32,240 nucleotides of DNA from Coriobacteriia bacterium (GCA_009779675.1 WRDS01000015.1:1-32240); one strand, 5' to 3'. Positions 9,142 to 18,918 are shown, counted from the stretch's first letter. Numbers and translations are program-made. Notes: a model not told the origin generated them from the letters alone.

Positions 9142-11331
9142 ATGGGTGAAGGGGCTTTGCTCAGCCTGATCGCAGGCTTTAGTGTCTTGGGGCTTGCCGT
9201 GGCGTTCGTGCTTGGCCGCTGGGTGCTTGCAAAGGGAACGGGCACAAAGGGGATGAGGGATGTCTCCGATGCCATCAAAGAGGGAGCCGAGGCATTCATG
9301 CGTCGGCAGTTCCGTACGATCATCATCCTGACAGCTATTTTGGCGGTCATCCTGTTTGCGGGTTACCTCATCAAGCCGCACAGCGCGAACGACCCGCTTA
9401 CCGGCGTGGCTCTGGCGATGTGGGTCACCATCTCCTTTGTCTTTGGTGCACTTTGCTCGCTTATCGCCGGCTATGCGGGCATGTGGATATCGATCCGGGC
9501 CAACATCCGCACCGCTGCTGGCACGCTCAACAGCGTCAACGAGGGTCTTCAGATCGCGCTGCGTGGCGGGGCCGTCTCTGGTTTCATGGTTGTTGCGATG
9601 AACCTGATCGGTGTCGTCATACTCTTTCATGCGATCGGCCTGACCGCAAATGTCGAGCCCGCTCGGGTACCGCTGCTTATCGTGGGTTACGGTTTCGGCG
9701 CGTCCTTTGTCGCCCTTTTTGCCCAGCTGGGCGGCGGTATCTATACCAAGGCTGCTGATATCGGTGCTGATCTTGTCGGCAAGATCGAGGCCGGTATCCC
9801 CGAGGACGACCCACGCAACCCTGCCGTCATCGCCGACCTTGTCGGGGATAACGTCGGTGACTGCGCCGGTCGGGGCTCGGACCTGTTCGAGTCCTCAGCT
9901 GCCGAGAATATCGGCTCGATGATCCTGGGTGCCACCATGGCCTCTGCCGTTCCCGCCTCCGCATGGGGCAGCGGGGGCGAGCTCGCAAAGAACACATTCG
10001 TCATCGGTGTCATGATGTTCCCCCTCATTGCGCGCTCGTTTGGCATCCTGGCCTCGGCGATCGGCGTTGCGGTTGTCAGGGTCAAGGGCGACGAGGACCC
10101 CATGAGGTCGCTTAACCGTGGCTTTTACGTTGCGACCCTGTTCGCGCTTATCGGGTTCGGGGTTGCTTCCTACTGGCTTCTTAACCCTCCGGGGTACCCG
10201 AATGCATGGTGGTGCTTCTTTGCTGCCGGTGTCATCGGTGTCATAGCGGCGTTGCTCTACGTCTATATCACGCAGTACTACACGGAGCACCGCTTCCGTC
10301 CCGTGAAAGAGATCGTCGATGCGTCCAGGACCGCTCCTGCGACCAATATCATCTCAGGCATTGCCGTGGGCATGGAATCGACGGTCGCGCCGGTCATCGT
10401 TATCTCTGTCGCCTTGCTGGCCGCGCATTACCTCGGCTCGCTCTCAGGCCTTCCTGCCGAGGGTCGGCCGGGCCTCTTTGGCACTGCGGTCGCAACGATG
10501 GGCATGCTCGCCACAGCCGCCTATGTCCTTGCGATGGATACCTTTGGCCCGATCGCAGACAACGCAGGCGGGATCGTCGAGATGTCTGGCCAGCCCGAGG
10601 AGGTCCGCGAGAAGTCCGACCGCCTCGACTCGGTCGGGAACACCACGAAAGCACTCACAAAGGGTTACGCGGTCGGCTCGGCAGGGCTTGCCACGTTCTT
10701 GCTTTTCTCGGCGTATATGGATGAGATCGTGGCGTACACCGGTCGTGCGTTCGATGTTGTGAACCTTGCGGACCCGCGTGTCTTTGTCGGTGCCCTGCTC
10801 GGCGCGATGCTCGTCTTCTTGTTCTGCTCGCTTGCGATCCGCTCCGTTGGGCGTGCGGCCCAATGCGTCATCACCGATGTCCGCGAGCAGTTCCAGGCCA
10901 ACGCGGGCATCCTTGAAGGCACGGTCAAGCCGGATTACGGTCGCACGGTCGATATCGTCACGCGTGCCGCTCTGAAAGAGATGGTCGCCCCCGGGCTGCT
11001 TGTTGTCCTGGCACCGGTTGCCGTGGGTGTCATCTTCCGTTTTTTTGGTGTTGGTGCCGAGGCTGTTGCAGGCATGCTCATGGTCGGTACGATCGTCGGC
11101 ATCCTGATGGCGTTGTTCCTAAACAACGGCGGTGGTGCATGGGATAACGCCAAAAAGTATGTTGAGACCGGCTTTGGTGGCGGCAAGGGTTCCGACACCC
11201 ATAAGGCGGCGGTCATCGGCGACACGGTCGGCGACCCGTTCAAAGACACGATCGGCCCGTCACTGCACGTCTTGATCAAGCTGCTGGCTACCACCACGCT
11301 GGTCATGGCACCGCTCTTCATCAAGTTTTAA
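9142..11331 (+). CDS. hppA: K+-independent proton-translocating membrane pyrophosphatase
   Basis: Integral membrane pump coupling PPi hydrolysis to H+ export. ATG 9142 has AGGGGAG 5 nt upstream; the track's GTG 9094 would add 16 residues lacking family resemblance. About 729 aa, with many hydrophobic segments. The substrate site is clear: GGIYTKAADIGADLVGKIEAGIPEDDPRNPAVIADLVGDNVGD, then DTFGPIADNAGGIVEM and DTVGDPFKDTIGPSLHVLIKL. GNTTKAL (Lys about 503) carries the Lys of the K+-independent class, where K+-dependent enzymes have Ala, which favours a pure H+ pump. It is monocistronic by appearance, with its own promoter. PPDK and biosynthetic reactions are the obvious PPi sources. Confidence 0.96.
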   Translation: MGEGALLSLIAGFSVLGLAVAFVLGRWVLAKGTGTKGMRDVSDAIKEGAEAFMRRQFRTIIILTAILAVILFAGYLIKPHSANDPLTGVALAMWVTISFVFGALCSLIAGYAGMWISIRANIRTAAGTLNSVNEGLQIALRGGAVSGFMVVAMNLIGVVILFHAIGLTANVEPARVPLLIVGYGFGASFVALFAQLGGGIYTKAADIGADLVGKIEAGIPEDDPRNPAVIADLVGDNVGDCAGRGSDLFESSAAENIGSMILGATMASAVPASAWGSGGELAKNTFVIGVMMFPLIARSFGILASAIGVAVVRVKGDEDPMRSLNRGFYVATLFALIGFGVASYWLLNPPGYPNAWWCFFAAGVIGVIAALLYVYITQYYTEHRFRPVKEIVDASRTAPATNIISGIAVGMESTVAPVIVISVALLAAHYLGSLSGLPAEGRPGLFGTAVATMGMLATAAYVLAMDTFGPIADNAGGIVEMSGQPEEVREKSDRLDSVGNTTKALTKGYAVGSAGLATFLLFSAYMDEIVAYTGRAFDVVNLADPRVFVGALLGAMLVFLFCSLAIRSVGRAAQCVITDVREQFQANAGILEGTVKPDYGRTVDIVTRAALKEMVAPGLLVVLAPVAVGVIFRFFGVGAEAVAGMLMVGTIVGILMALFLNNGGGAWDNAKKYVETGFGGGKGSDTHKAAVIGDTVGDPFKDTIGPSLHVLIKLLATTTLVMAPLFIKF

Positions 11332-11460
11332 ACTCGTACGTGGGCGGGCCCTTGTTCGAGCCTTTGGCCCCTGCATCGTTGTGCAGGTTGCCCGTGCGGG
11401 CATCCCGGTCGGTAGGCCGTATGACAGCTGTGGGACTTACGGGGAGGGAGGTCGTGCCTT
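11332..11460. other. Short gap between hppA and dnaG
   Basis: The gap contains a small hairpin, CCTGCA (11370-11375) with TGCAGG (11382-11387), and an adjacent GCCCG/CGGGC inverted repeat, without a U tract. The dnaG ribosome site GGGGAGGGAGG lies at the end. I see no clear promoter. Confidence 0.5.
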
Positions 11461-13383
11461 ATGGGTCGCATCAGCGCGGAGGACATCCAGCGTGTGCGCG
11501 AGGCGACCGATCTCGTCGCCTTGGTCTCCGAACGGACGGTCCTTAGGCAAAAAGGCAGGCTTTTTTGGGGGCTTTGCCCGTTCCATGGGGAAAAGACCTC
11601 TTCGTTCAAGGTCGATCCTGCTACCCAGCTCTGGCACTGTTTTGGCTGCGGCAAGGGCGGGGATGCCTTTGGGTTTGTGATCGAGTCCGACAATGTGGAC
11701 TTCCCTGACGCGGTGCGGCTGCTTGCCAGTCGCGCCCATATAGAGATCGCCGAGCAATCCGGGCCTGGTGACATCCCACATGGCCGCAAAGAACGCCTGA
11801 TGGCTGCCTGCGAGGAGGCAGCTGCGTACTATGCACGGGTGCTCACCGGGTCGCGCAAGGACCACGCCGAGGCCGCACGCCGCTATCTGGCTGACAGGGG
11901 GTTTGGCAGTGAGGTTGCAAGGGCGTGGAGGCTTGGGTATGCGCCCGGGCGCGGGGAACTTGTCTCCACCCTTGCAAAAGCCGGCTTCACCGAAGGCGAG
12001 ATGATCCAGGCGAACCTCGCGATGCGTGGGGACAACCAGGTGCTGCGGGACCGTTTTTTCGAGCGCATCATGTTCCCCATAGCCGACCTGCAAGGGCGCA
12101 CCGTTGCTTTTGGGGGTCGGGTGCTTGGCGATGGTGTCCCGAAATACCTCAACACGTCGGATACGCCGGTCTTCAAGAAATCGGTGAGCCTGTACGCCAT
12201 TGACCGTGCAAAGGCCGCCATAACCTCATCCGGTGTGGCTATCGTTGTCGAGGGCTATACGGACGTGATCGGTCTGCACACGCACGGCATCACCAATGCG
12301 GTCGCTACGCTCGGCACGGCGCTCACCACGCAACACGTCAAGCTCCTCGGACGCTTTGCGCGCGAGGTCGTGTACCTTTTCGATGGGGACGAAGCCGGCA
12401 TGCGCGCTGCCGACCGGGCTGTCGAGTTCGTCGACACCTACTCGACAGAGATGCACGACAGATACCGGGTGAACCTCTCGGCGGCGGTTATGCCGGATGG
12501 CATGGATCCTGCGGATTACGTTAATGCGAAAGGTGCCGAGGCAGTGTCCTCGCTCGTTGCAAGCGCTGTCCCTTTGCTGCAGTTCGCGATAGACAGGCGT
12601 CTTGCGCGCTGGGACCTCGACCGCCCGGAGGAACGTGCTCGAGCACTGCGCGATGCTGCAGAAGTGCTTGCGCCCGTGAAAGGCTCGATACTTGCGGCCG
12701 ATTATGCGAACTACATCAGCGACAAGCTGCTTGCTGATGCCGCGGCTGTGCGGAATGCGATCAGCTCGGTATCTCCGTCTGGCGCAAGGGGCAGGGAAGT
12801 GCGGTCAAGGGGTGATGACAGGGGGGCGGTAGGCCTCCCGACGCAGGCGGGTGGCACGGCACCGACGGATGGCACGGCACAGGCGGATTTAACGCCGATG
12901 GGCTCACAGGCGAGGGTGGAGCTTGAGACCCTCGGCATGCTTGCTGCCCACCCTCGGCTGCGAGAAACGGCACGGGATTTGCTCAAATTGGAATTGTTCT
13001 CGGATGAACGGAACCGCAGCATCGCTCGGGTGCTTATGGATGCGGGAAGCAAGGCCGGGGCGGCAGAGGTGAACGGGCTGCTTTTTGCGCACGTCCCCGG
13101 TGCGGTTGAGATGCTTGCCGCATCCAAACTCGCCGATTGCGCATCGGTGGCCTCTGATGAGGTTTTTGTGAGTCTGACGCGCAGACTCAAGGAGTTTGCG
13201 CTTGAACGCCGAATAGCTGTTGGGAAGGCAAAGCTGAAGCATTCAGGCAAGCTTGTCTCATCGGCCGAGTATGACGATGTTTTCAGGGAAGTATCCCTGC
13301 TGCAACGGGAGCTTGACGTGTTGCGGCGCGGGGAGGACAGCGAAAAAGACAACCAGGAGGCGCGTGGCCAGCGTGATACATGA
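11461..13383 (+). CDS. dnaG: DNA primase
   Basis: Synthesises RNA primers at the replication fork. At 640 aa it has the usual length. The N-terminal CHC2 zinc ribbon is seen as LCPFH (Cys39, His42) and [13 protein letters not shown] (Cys60, Cys63). The core includes the DnaG N-terminal part with FFERIMFPI and [11 protein letters not shown], and a Toprim domain with [12 protein letters not shown] near 262 (catalytic Glu), TLGTAL and [13 protein letters not shown] near 306. A low-complexity linker of about 50 residues, with repeated GGTA and DGTA units, precedes the C-terminal helicase-interacting region. The ATG has a strong upstream GGGAGGGAGG. It overlaps rpoD by about 20 bp, as in the classic dnaG-rpoD macromolecular synthesis operon. 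Confidence 0.96.
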   Translation: MGRISAEDIQRVREATDLVALVSERTVLRQKGRLFWGLCPFHGEKTSSFKVDPATQLWHCFGCGKGGDAFGFVIESDNVDFPDAVRLLASRAHIEIAEQSGPGDIPHGRKERLMAACEEAAAYYARVLTGSRKDHAEAARRYLADRGFGSEVARAWRLGYAPGRGELVSTLAKAGFTEGEMIQANLAMRGDNQVLRDRFFERIMFPIADLQGRTVAFGGRVLGDGVPKYLNTSDTPVFKKSVSLYAIDRAKAAITSSGVAIVVEGYTDVIGLHTHGITNAVATLGTALTTQHVKLLGRFAREVVYLFDGDEAGMRAADRAVEFVDTYSTEMHDRYRVNLSAAVMPDGMDPADYVNAKGAEAVSSLVASAVPLLQFAIDRRLARWDLDRPEERARALRDAAEVLAPVKGSILAADYANYISDKLLADAAAVRNAISSVSPSGARGREVRSRGDDRGAVGLPTQAGGTAPTDGTAQADLTPMGSQARVELETLGMLAAHPRLRETARDLLKLELFSDERNRSIARVLMDAGSKAGAAEVNGLLFAHVPGAVEMLAASKLADCASVASDEVFVSLTRRLKEFALERRIAVGKAKLKHSGKLVSSAEYDDVFREVSLLQRELDVLRRGEDSEKDNQEARGQRDT

Positions 13384-14821
13384 CTCGAGACCCAAAACCA
13401 AACAAAAAAGCACAAGCGATTCCAAGTCTGTCAAGTCTGGGTCCAAGGCATCAGAAATCGCCAAAAAGGCCAAAAGGCTCGAGGAGGCGGTTGGGTCAAA
13501 ATCAGCCAGGGAAACTGTTTCCGAGCTTGAACTGCCCGAAATGCGGGTGCTGGTCAAGATCGGCAAGACTCGTGGCAGTGTCACTGACGAGGAGATCCAA
13601 GGGGCGTTCTCGGACATCCATCTTACCGAGATTCGGCTCGAGCGCATCTACTCACACCTCAGGGCGCAGGGGATCGACATCGTAGAGGATTCCGTGCATG
13701 TGCTCGATGAGGATGCGGTCGCAGACACCGTGGCGCAGGCCGAAGGGCCGGATCGTGCGAGCCGCGACCTTGGTGATGACGACGATGACCAGAGCGTTGC
13801 CGAAGCGGCTATCGTCGATATCGAGCTGCCCAAGGTGCCGCCCAAGGCAAGCACCAAGAAAAGCAAGAAGCGCGTGGTCAGCGCCTCGGCTTTAGCGCCC
13901 CTCACCGGCGATCCGGTGCGGATGTATTTGAAAGAGATCGGCAAAGTCCCGCTGCTCAACGCGGCCCAGGAGATCGATCTTGCCATGAAGATCGAGGCGG
14001 GCATTGAGGCGGGGGCGCGCATCGAGGAGGCGGGGGCGACCGGGGACGGGCTTGACCGTGCCGAGAAGCGCCGCCTGTACCGCATAGAGCAGCTTGGCCT
14101 TGACGCGAAGCAGCAGCTTGTCGAAGCCAACTTGCGGCTTGTCGTCTCGATTGCAAAACGCTATGTGGGCCGAGGCATGCTCTTTTTAGACCTTATCCAG
14201 GAGGGCAACCTGGGCCTGATCCGTGCGGTCGAGAAGTTCGATTACACCAAGGGCTTTAAGTTCTCGACATATGCCACCTGGTGGATCCGTCAGGCAATCA
14301 CCCGGGCGATCGCAGACCAGGCGCGCACCATCCGCATCCCGGTTCACATGGTTGAGACGATCAACAAGCTCATACGCATCCAGCGTCAGCTCCTACAGGA
14401 GCTTGGGCGCGAACCGTTGCCGGAAGAGATCGGCGAGCGGATGGATATGTCTGCCGACCGGGTGCGGGAGATCCTCAAGATCAGCCAAGAGCCCGTGAGC
14501 CTTGAGACGCCTATCGGCGAGGAGGAGGACTCGCAGCTCGGCGATTTTATCGAGGACTCCGAGGCTGTGGTGCCGCCTGATGCGGCAAGCTTCTCGCTTT
14601 TACAAGAGCAGCTTTCAAAGGTGCTCATCGGGCTTTCCGAGCGGGAGCGCAAGGTCATTGAACTGAGGTTCGGGCTTGTGGACGGCCATCCGCGGACTTT
14701 AGAGGAGGTCGGCCGGGAATTCGGGGTGACACGCGAGAGGATCCGGCAGATCGAAAGCAAGACGCTTTGCAAGCTCCGCCATCCATCGCGGTCACAGCGT
14801 TTGCGCGACTACCTGGAATAA
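13364..14821 (+). CDS. rpoD: Primary RNA polymerase sigma factor (sigma-70)
   Basis: Directs RNA polymerase to housekeeping promoters. The start lies inside the end of dnaG: GTG 13364 (AGGAGG 3 nt upstream) or GTG 13373 (12 nt); both spacings are imperfect and no in-frame ATG lies near. The result is about 485 aa. A basic, Lys/Ser-rich head is followed by a region 1.1-like segment ([19 protein letters not shown]), region 1.2 ([16 protein letters not shown]), region 2 ([35 protein letters not shown]), region 3 and region 4 with the helix-turn-helix [22 protein letters not shown]. Complete regions 1-4 mark it as the primary sigma. The -35/-10 pairs seen in this window fit such a factor. Confidence 0.95.
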   Translation: MASVIHDSRPKTKQKSTSDSKSVKSGSKASEIAKKAKRLEEAVGSKSARETVSELELPEMRVLVKIGKTRGSVTDEEIQGAFSDIHLTEIRLERIYSHLRAQGIDIVEDSVHVLDEDAVADTVAQAEGPDRASRDLGDDDDDQSVAEAAIVDIELPKVPPKASTKKSKKRVVSASALAPLTGDPVRMYLKEIGKVPLLNAAQEIDLAMKIEAGIEAGARIEEAGATGDGLDRAEKRRLYRIEQLGLDAKQQLVEANLRLVVSIAKRYVGRGMLFLDLIQEGNLGLIRAVEKFDYTKGFKFSTYATWWIRQAITRAIADQARTIRIPVHMVETINKLIRIQRQLLQELGREPLPEEIGERMDMSADRVREILKISQEPVSLETPIGEEEDSQLGDFIEDSEAVVPPDAASFSLLQEQLSKVLIGLSERERKVIELRFGLVDGHPRTLEEVGREFGVTRERIRQIESKTLCKLRHPSRSQRLRDYLE

Positions 14822-14837
14822 AGCAGGCAGTCCGGCT

Positions 14838-15950
14838 ATGGCACGGCACCGCAGGCCCACAAAGAAGCACCGGAAGCATGTTACCCATAAGCAGGTAGCG
14901 CTCAAGGCTGTCGCTGCGCTTGTTGTCTGCCTCGTAGGCATCGGCTGTCTTCTCGTTGGCCTGAACGCATCCCGCAGGGCCGCTGACTCCCACAAAGACG
15001 GCGAGCCTGCAAGCGGGGTCACTGCTACCGCAGGGCAGCTGGTGGAGGTGCCCGATGTCGTCGGTTCGACGATCAAAGAGGCCATGGCCATACTCAATGC
15101 GGCCGGTCTTGCTCCTTTGAGCCCGCCTGGTGCCTCGAGTGAGGAGCCCGCGAGGATCGTTTCCCAAGAGCCTGTCGCCGGCGAGCTCGTCCGGGCCCGC
15201 ACGCGTGTCGTGTTGCAGGTCTCTGGATCCGCCGAGGCTTCGGCATCAGCGCTGGCATCTTCGACTATCTCGGCTATCGGGGCAGATGAGGACAGTGCGG
15301 ACGCTCTGGGCGGCCGCAGGGGCCTTGTGGTCTGCATCGACCCTGGGCACCAGAAGCGCAGCAATCAAAAGCTTGAGCCGATAGGCCCCGGGTCAGCAGA
15401 GACCAAGATCAGCGTGAGCGGAGGCACTACGGGGCGCGCCACTGGGCTCCCTGAGTGTGAGGTGGCCCTGCAGATCGCGACGAACCTCAAGACCCGTCTG
15501 GAGAAAGAAGGGGTCAGGGTCGTCATGACCAGGGCCACAAATGATGTCAATATCAGCAACGCCGCTCGGGCCGAGGTCGCGAATGCGGCAGGGGCCGACC
15601 TTTTTGTGCGGATCCATTGCGATGGCAATACGGATTCGTCGATCGCCGGTATATCCACGCTTTACCCCGGCGGCAACGGCTGGGTAAGCCCGATAAGCGC
15701 CGAGAGCAAAAAGGCCGCCGTCTTAATCCAGCACAGTGCGGTGGTCTCCACAGGGGCCATCGACCGCGGCCTTTCCGAGCGCTCCGACCAAACAGGGTTT
15801 AACTGGGCGCGGGTGCCGGCGGTGCTTATCGAGTGCGGCTTTATGTCTAACGAGGTCGAGGACCGGCTACTTGCAAGTCCGCATTATCAAGATAAACTTG
15901 CCGAGGGCATCAAATGCGGTATCCTAGAGTACGCTGAGGCGGCCCGATAG
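14838..15950 (+). CDS. Membrane-anchored PASTA-domain N-acetylmuramoyl-L-alanine amidase
   Basis: Predicted peptidoglycan hydrolase cutting the bond between N-acetylmuramic acid and the stem peptide. It has 370 aa in this order: a basic cytoplasmic head with many His, Arg and Lys residues; one membrane helix (about 21-42); a PASTA-like domain (about 66-130, VEVPDVVGSTIKEAMAILNAAGL); a Ser/Ala linker; and an Amidase_3 catalytic domain from 163. Zinc-site residues are visible: His171 in IDPGH, Glu206 in LPECEVAL, His260 in RIHCDG, with the catalytic Glu in LIECGFMSN. The domain order suggests wall turnover or division, with PASTA as wall-binding module. It lies 16 nt after rpoD; the ribosome site is weak, so coupling with rpoD is possible. 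The precise cellular role is not known. Confidence 0.9.
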   Translation: MARHRRPTKKHRKHVTHKQVALKAVAALVVCLVGIGCLLVGLNASRRAADSHKDGEPASGVTATAGQLVEVPDVVGSTIKEAMAILNAAGLAPLSPPGASSEEPARIVSQEPVAGELVRARTRVVLQVSGSAEASASALASSTISAIGADEDSADALGGRRGLVVCIDPGHQKRSNQKLEPIGPGSAETKISVSGGTTGRATGLPECEVALQIATNLKTRLEKEGVRVVMTRATNDVNISNAARAEVANAAGADLFVRIHCDGNTDSSIAGISTLYPGGNGWVSPISAESKKAAVLIQHSAVVSTGAIDRGLSERSDQTGFNWARVPAVLIECGFMSNEVEDRLLASPHYQDKLAEGIKCGILEYAEAAR

Positions 15951-16046
15951 GCTGTAGGCAGTGGCCGGTCAACGGGTGCTCGGCTGGCGGTGGCCAGCTG
16001 GCGGAGTGAGGCCAGCCAGCCGGTTGGATCTTTGTATTTTTCTGGC

Positions 16047-16080
16047 TCTTGTCGTCTGCCGATGACAGGATCTTATTTTT
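16047..16080 (+). terminator. Intrinsic terminator or attenuator upstream of the mgtA leader
   Basis: TCTTGTCGTC (16047-16056) pairs with GATGACAGGA (16061-16070): 10 bp with two G-U pairs and a TGCC loop, followed directly by TCTTATTTTT. It lies about 95 nt after the amidase stop. A similar T-rich string (GGATCTTTGTATTTTT, 16026-16041) occurs just before it, after a GC-rich GGCTGGC/GCCAGCC inverted repeat (15982-16017), so there may be two tandem terminators. Confidence 0.6.
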
Positions 16081-16107
16081 GGAAGCGGACATTAGGAGGT
16101 GAGACCA

Positions 16108-16197
16108 ACGGAACCTGACAGTACCCGAAGTACGACGTGTGCGCGGAGCGCATGTATTGGTTGCAACAGGTTCTGGCGTCTCACGTCGTTCCGCTGA
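16108..16197 (+). CDS. Candidate MgtL-like leader peptide (ACG or GTG start)
   Basis: AGGAGGTGA (16094-16102), a perfect anti-16S match, stands 8 nt before ACG 16108. The frame from there has 29 codons: EPDSTRSTT after the first residue, and RLTSFR before TGA. The only conventional start in the same frame is GTG 16099, which overlaps the Shine-Dalgarno itself. Enterobacterial MgtL, as I recall it, begins MEPDPT and ends RLKLFR; its acidic/Pro start destabilises ribosomes when Mg2+ is low and thereby switches mgtA on. The EPD-T start, the RL--FR end, the position before a Mg2+ ATPase gene and the perfect ribosome site agree. The ACG start is the weak point. Confidence 0.35.
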   Translation, partial: TEPDSTRSTTCARSACIGCNRFWRLTSFR

Positions 16198-16223
16198 TGG
16201 CCATGCGCCCGCCTGGTTTTTAG
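16197..16223 (+). CDS. Candidate second leader mini-ORF with Pro-Pro
   Basis: An 8-codon frame, MAMRPPGF, begins at the ATG of a TGATG junction with the preceding leader frame and ends 19 nt before the mgtA ATG. Pro-Pro stalls ribosomes without EF-P, and proline-rich leader peptides control mgt genes in Salmonella. Such a short frame can occur by chance; the tight stop-start overlap is the main support. Confidence 0.25.
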   Translation: MAMRPPGF

Positions 16224-16242
16224 AAGGTAGAAGGGCAAAGGC

Positions 16243-18918
16243 ATGGCAAAAAAAATAACGCAGACCACAATAACGCAGCAGGAGCGCGTGAAGCGTCGCC
16301 TGTTGAATGCTGCACGCAAAGCGCCGGAGATGTTGTTGATCCAGTACGACAACATGAACGACGGATTCGACGAAGAACAAGTAGACGATATGCGCGACCA
16401 GTACGGCGCAAACCTCATCACCCGTCAAAGAAAGGCCTCGGTGCTGCAGCGATTGTGGTCCGCGTTTGCGGATCCTTTTACTGGCGTGCTGCTTGTCCTC
16501 GCGCTGATCTCATTGTTCTCTAAAGACCTCCCGGCAGTCATCATCGTTCTGACGATGGTCCTGATAAGCGGCCTGTTGAGCTTTATCCAGGAGCTACGCA
16601 GCAGCAACGCGGCAGAAAAACTCGGCGAGCTTGTTGAGACGACAACTGCGGTAATGCGCCGTGACGAGGATGCGGAGACATCAGAGAAGCGCGAGATACC
16701 ACTCGATGAGGTGGTTGTTGGCGACATCGTGCATCTTGCCGCTGGCGACATCATCCCTGCCGACGTGCGGATCCTGCGTGCGAAAGACCTGTTTATCAGC
16801 CAGTCGTCGCTCACCGGTGAGAGCGAGTCGGTAGAGAAGTTCATGGAGCCGGTGGCGGGAAGGCCAGCCAGCCCGCTCGATCTGAACAATCTGGCGTTTA
16901 TGGGCAGCACGGTGATCTCTGGTTCGGCGGCGGCACTCGTCCTTGCGGTCGGGGATGATACCGAGCTTGGCAAGATCGCGTCGCAGTTGCAGGAAAAAGC
17001 ACCTCCGACGAGCTTTGAAAAGGGCGTTTCCGCCGTCTCATGGGTGCTGATACGCTTTATGCTCGTCATGGTGCCGATAGTGCTCTTTTTAAACGGGTTC
17101 ACGAAGGGCAACTGGCTACAGGCGCTCATTTTCGCACTGTCTGTTGCGGTCGGTCTCACGCCAGAGATGCTGCCGACGATCATGTCGGCGAACCTCGCAA
17201 AAGGCGCGGTGTTCATGGCCAAGAAGCAAGTCATCGTAAAAGAGCTGAACTCGATTCAGAACTTTGGCGCGATGGACATCCTTTGCACGGATAAGACCGG
17301 GACGCTGACGCAGGACAAGATCATCCTTGAATACCACCTTGACGTGCATGGCAACAGCGATGTGCGCGTGCTGCGACATGCGTTTTTGAACAGCTACTAC
17401 CAGACGGGACTGAAAAACCTGATCGACATCTCGATCATCGAGCGTGCCCACGAGGAACAGGTCGCACCGCACGAGGATGCATACACGAAGATCGACGAGA
17501 TCCCGTTCGACTTCGCGCGGCGGCGCATGAGCGTTGTTGTGACTGATGGGAACGGCAAGACGCAGCTGATCACAAAAGGAGCAATAGAGGAGATGCTCGC
17601 AATCTCGTCCTACGTCGAATACGGGGACGATGTGACGCCGATGACAGACGAGCTGCGGCGCGAGGTCTTGGAGACGTGCAACAACTACAACGCGGACGGG
17701 CTGCGTGTCCTCGGCGTGGCGCAGAAGACGAACCCGTCCCCGCAAAGCGCGTTTTCGGTAGCGGATGAGGCCGACATGGTGCTGATCGGCTACCTTGCGT
17801 TCCTTGACCCGCCAAAGGAGAGTGCAGCGGACGCGATCGCCTCGCTCGGCGAGTATGGGGTGGGCGTAAAGATCCTCACCGGGGATAACGATGTGGTCAC
17901 GAAAAGCGTCTGTCGCCAGGTGGGCCTCGATGCGGGGCATATCCTGCTCGGCGCGGATGTCGAGGGGATGGATGACGAGCGTTTGAACAGCGCGGTCAAA
18001 GAGACGACGGTGTTCGCAAAGCTCTCCCCTCAGCAGAAGGCGCGGATTGTCAAGGCGCTGCGCGAGGATGGTCACACTGTTGGGTACATGGGCGACGGGA
18101 TCAATGATGCTACTGCGATGAAAGCTGCCGATGTCGGCATATCCGTTGATACGGCGGTCGATATCGCACGGGAGTCAGCGAACATCATCCTTATGGAGAA
18201 GGATTTGATGGTGCTTGTACAGGGTGTCATTGAGGGGCGGAAGACCTACGCGAACATCATCAAGTACATCAAAATGACTGCCAGCTCGAACTTTGGCAAC
18301 ATGTTCTCAGTGCTGATTGCAAGCGCGCTTCTCCCGTTTCTGCCGATGATGCCGATCCAGTTGCTGCTTTTGAACCTGATCTACGACATCTCGTGTCTGA
18401 CGATCCCGTGGGACAACGTGGACAAAGAGTTCTTGGCGGTGCCACGGAAATGGGATGCATCGTCCATCAGCAAGTTCATGGTCTGGTTTGGCCCGACAAG
18501 CTCGGTGTTCGACATAACGACGTATATGCTGATGTACTTCGTGATCTGTCCGCTTGTAAGCGGCGGGCTGCTGTTCCACCAGATAACGGATCCGGCTGTG
18601 GGCGCGCACTACATTGCGATGTTCCAGGCCGGCTGGTTTGTCGAGTCGATGTGGAGCCAGACGCTTGTAATCCACATGATCCGCACGCCCAAGCTGCCGC
18701 TCATCAAGAGCCGAGCATCTGCGCCCGTTACCCTGCTCACAGCGACCGGTATTGCCGCGCTGACCATAATCCCGTTCACGGGGTTTGGCGAGGCAATCGG
18801 GCTGGCACCTCTGCCGCCTGTGTATTTTGCGTGGCTTGCCGGGACGGTTTTCTTGTATATGGCACTTGTAACAGGCGTAAAGAAGGTATTCGTGAAAAAG
18901 TACGGGGAGCTGCTGTAG
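16243..18918 (+). CDS. mgtA: Magnesium-translocating P-type ATPase (MgtA/MgtB family)
   Basis: ATP-driven importer of Mg2+ across the cytoplasmic membrane, a P3-type ATPase. At 891 aa it matches the roughly 900-residue family. Visible motifs are the actuator TGES near 191, the phosphorylation site [10 protein letters not shown] with Asp about 350, the hinge [16 protein letters not shown], and [20 protein letters not shown] near 617. A hydrophobic C-terminus carries about six segments, including [18 protein letters not shown], characteristic of MgtA/B. The head [21 protein letters not shown] also fits. The ATG has AGAAGG...AAGGG upstream. It is isolated between a terminator and a minus-strand tRNA and has a long structured leader, so regulation is probably post-initiation. 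No MgtC gene lies beside it. Confidence 0.94.
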   Translation: MAKKITQTTITQQERVKRRLLNAARKAPEMLLIQYDNMNDGFDEEQVDDMRDQYGANLITRQRKASVLQRLWSAFADPFTGVLLVLALISLFSKDLPAVIIVLTMVLISGLLSFIQELRSSNAAEKLGELVETTTAVMRRDEDAETSEKREIPLDEVVVGDIVHLAAGDIIPADVRILRAKDLFISQSSLTGESESVEKFMEPVAGRPASPLDLNNLAFMGSTVISGSAAALVLAVGDDTELGKIASQLQEKAPPTSFEKGVSAVSWVLIRFMLVMVPIVLFLNGFTKGNWLQALIFALSVAVGLTPEMLPTIMSANLAKGAVFMAKKQVIVKELNSIQNFGAMDILCTDKTGTLTQDKIILEYHLDVHGNSDVRVLRHAFLNSYYQTGLKNLIDISIIERAHEEQVAPHEDAYTKIDEIPFDFARRRMSVVVTDGNGKTQLITKGAIEEMLAISSYVEYGDDVTPMTDELRREVLETCNNYNADGLRVLGVAQKTNPSPQSAFSVADEADMVLIGYLAFLDPPKESAADAIASLGEYGVGVKILTGDNDVVTKSVCRQVGLDAGHILLGADVEGMDDERLNSAVKETTVFAKLSPQQKARIVKALREDGHTVGYMGDGINDATAMKAADVGISVDTAVDIARESANIILMEKDLMVLVQGVIEGRKTYANIIKYIKMTASSNFGNMFSVLIASALLPFLPMMPIQLLLLNLIYDISCLTIPWDNVDKEFLAVPRKWDASSISKFMVWFGPTSSVFDITTYMLMYFVICPLVSGGLLFHQITDPAVGAHYIAMFQAGWFVESMWSQTLVIHMIRTPKLPLIKSRASAPVTLLTATGIAALTIIPFTGFGEAIGLAPLPPVYFAWLAGTVFLYMALVTGVKKVFVKKYGELL

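Larger units (their letters stand above)
16091..16224 (+). ncRNA. Structured 5' leader of the mgtA-type gene
   Basis: The leader between the terminator and the Mg2+ ATPase gene folds extensively by eye. The outer stem is GTGAGAC (16099-16105) with GTCTCAC (16178-16184). The inner stem is CGGAACCTG (16109-16117) with CAGGTTCTG (16167-16175, one G-U). Two hairpins sit inside: GTAC-CCGAA-GTAC (16121-16133) and GTGTGCGC-GGA-GCGCATGT (16137-16155). Competing pairings exist: ACGACGTG (16132-16139) with CACGTCGT (16182-16189), CGGAAC (16109-16114) with GTTCCG (16188-16193), and GCGCAT (16148-16153) with ATGCGC (16203-16208). Mutually exclusive folds are typical of cis-regulatory RNAs. It does not match the M-box as I remember it. 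Mg2+ control is inferred from the downstream gene. Confidence 0.5.

Noticed and set aside
16091-16224. M-box (ykoK) Mg2+ riboswitch
   Set aside because: The start TTAGGAGGTGAGACC looks superficially like the M-box opening, but the remaining conserved M-box segments that I remember are absent. A covariance search would settle it.
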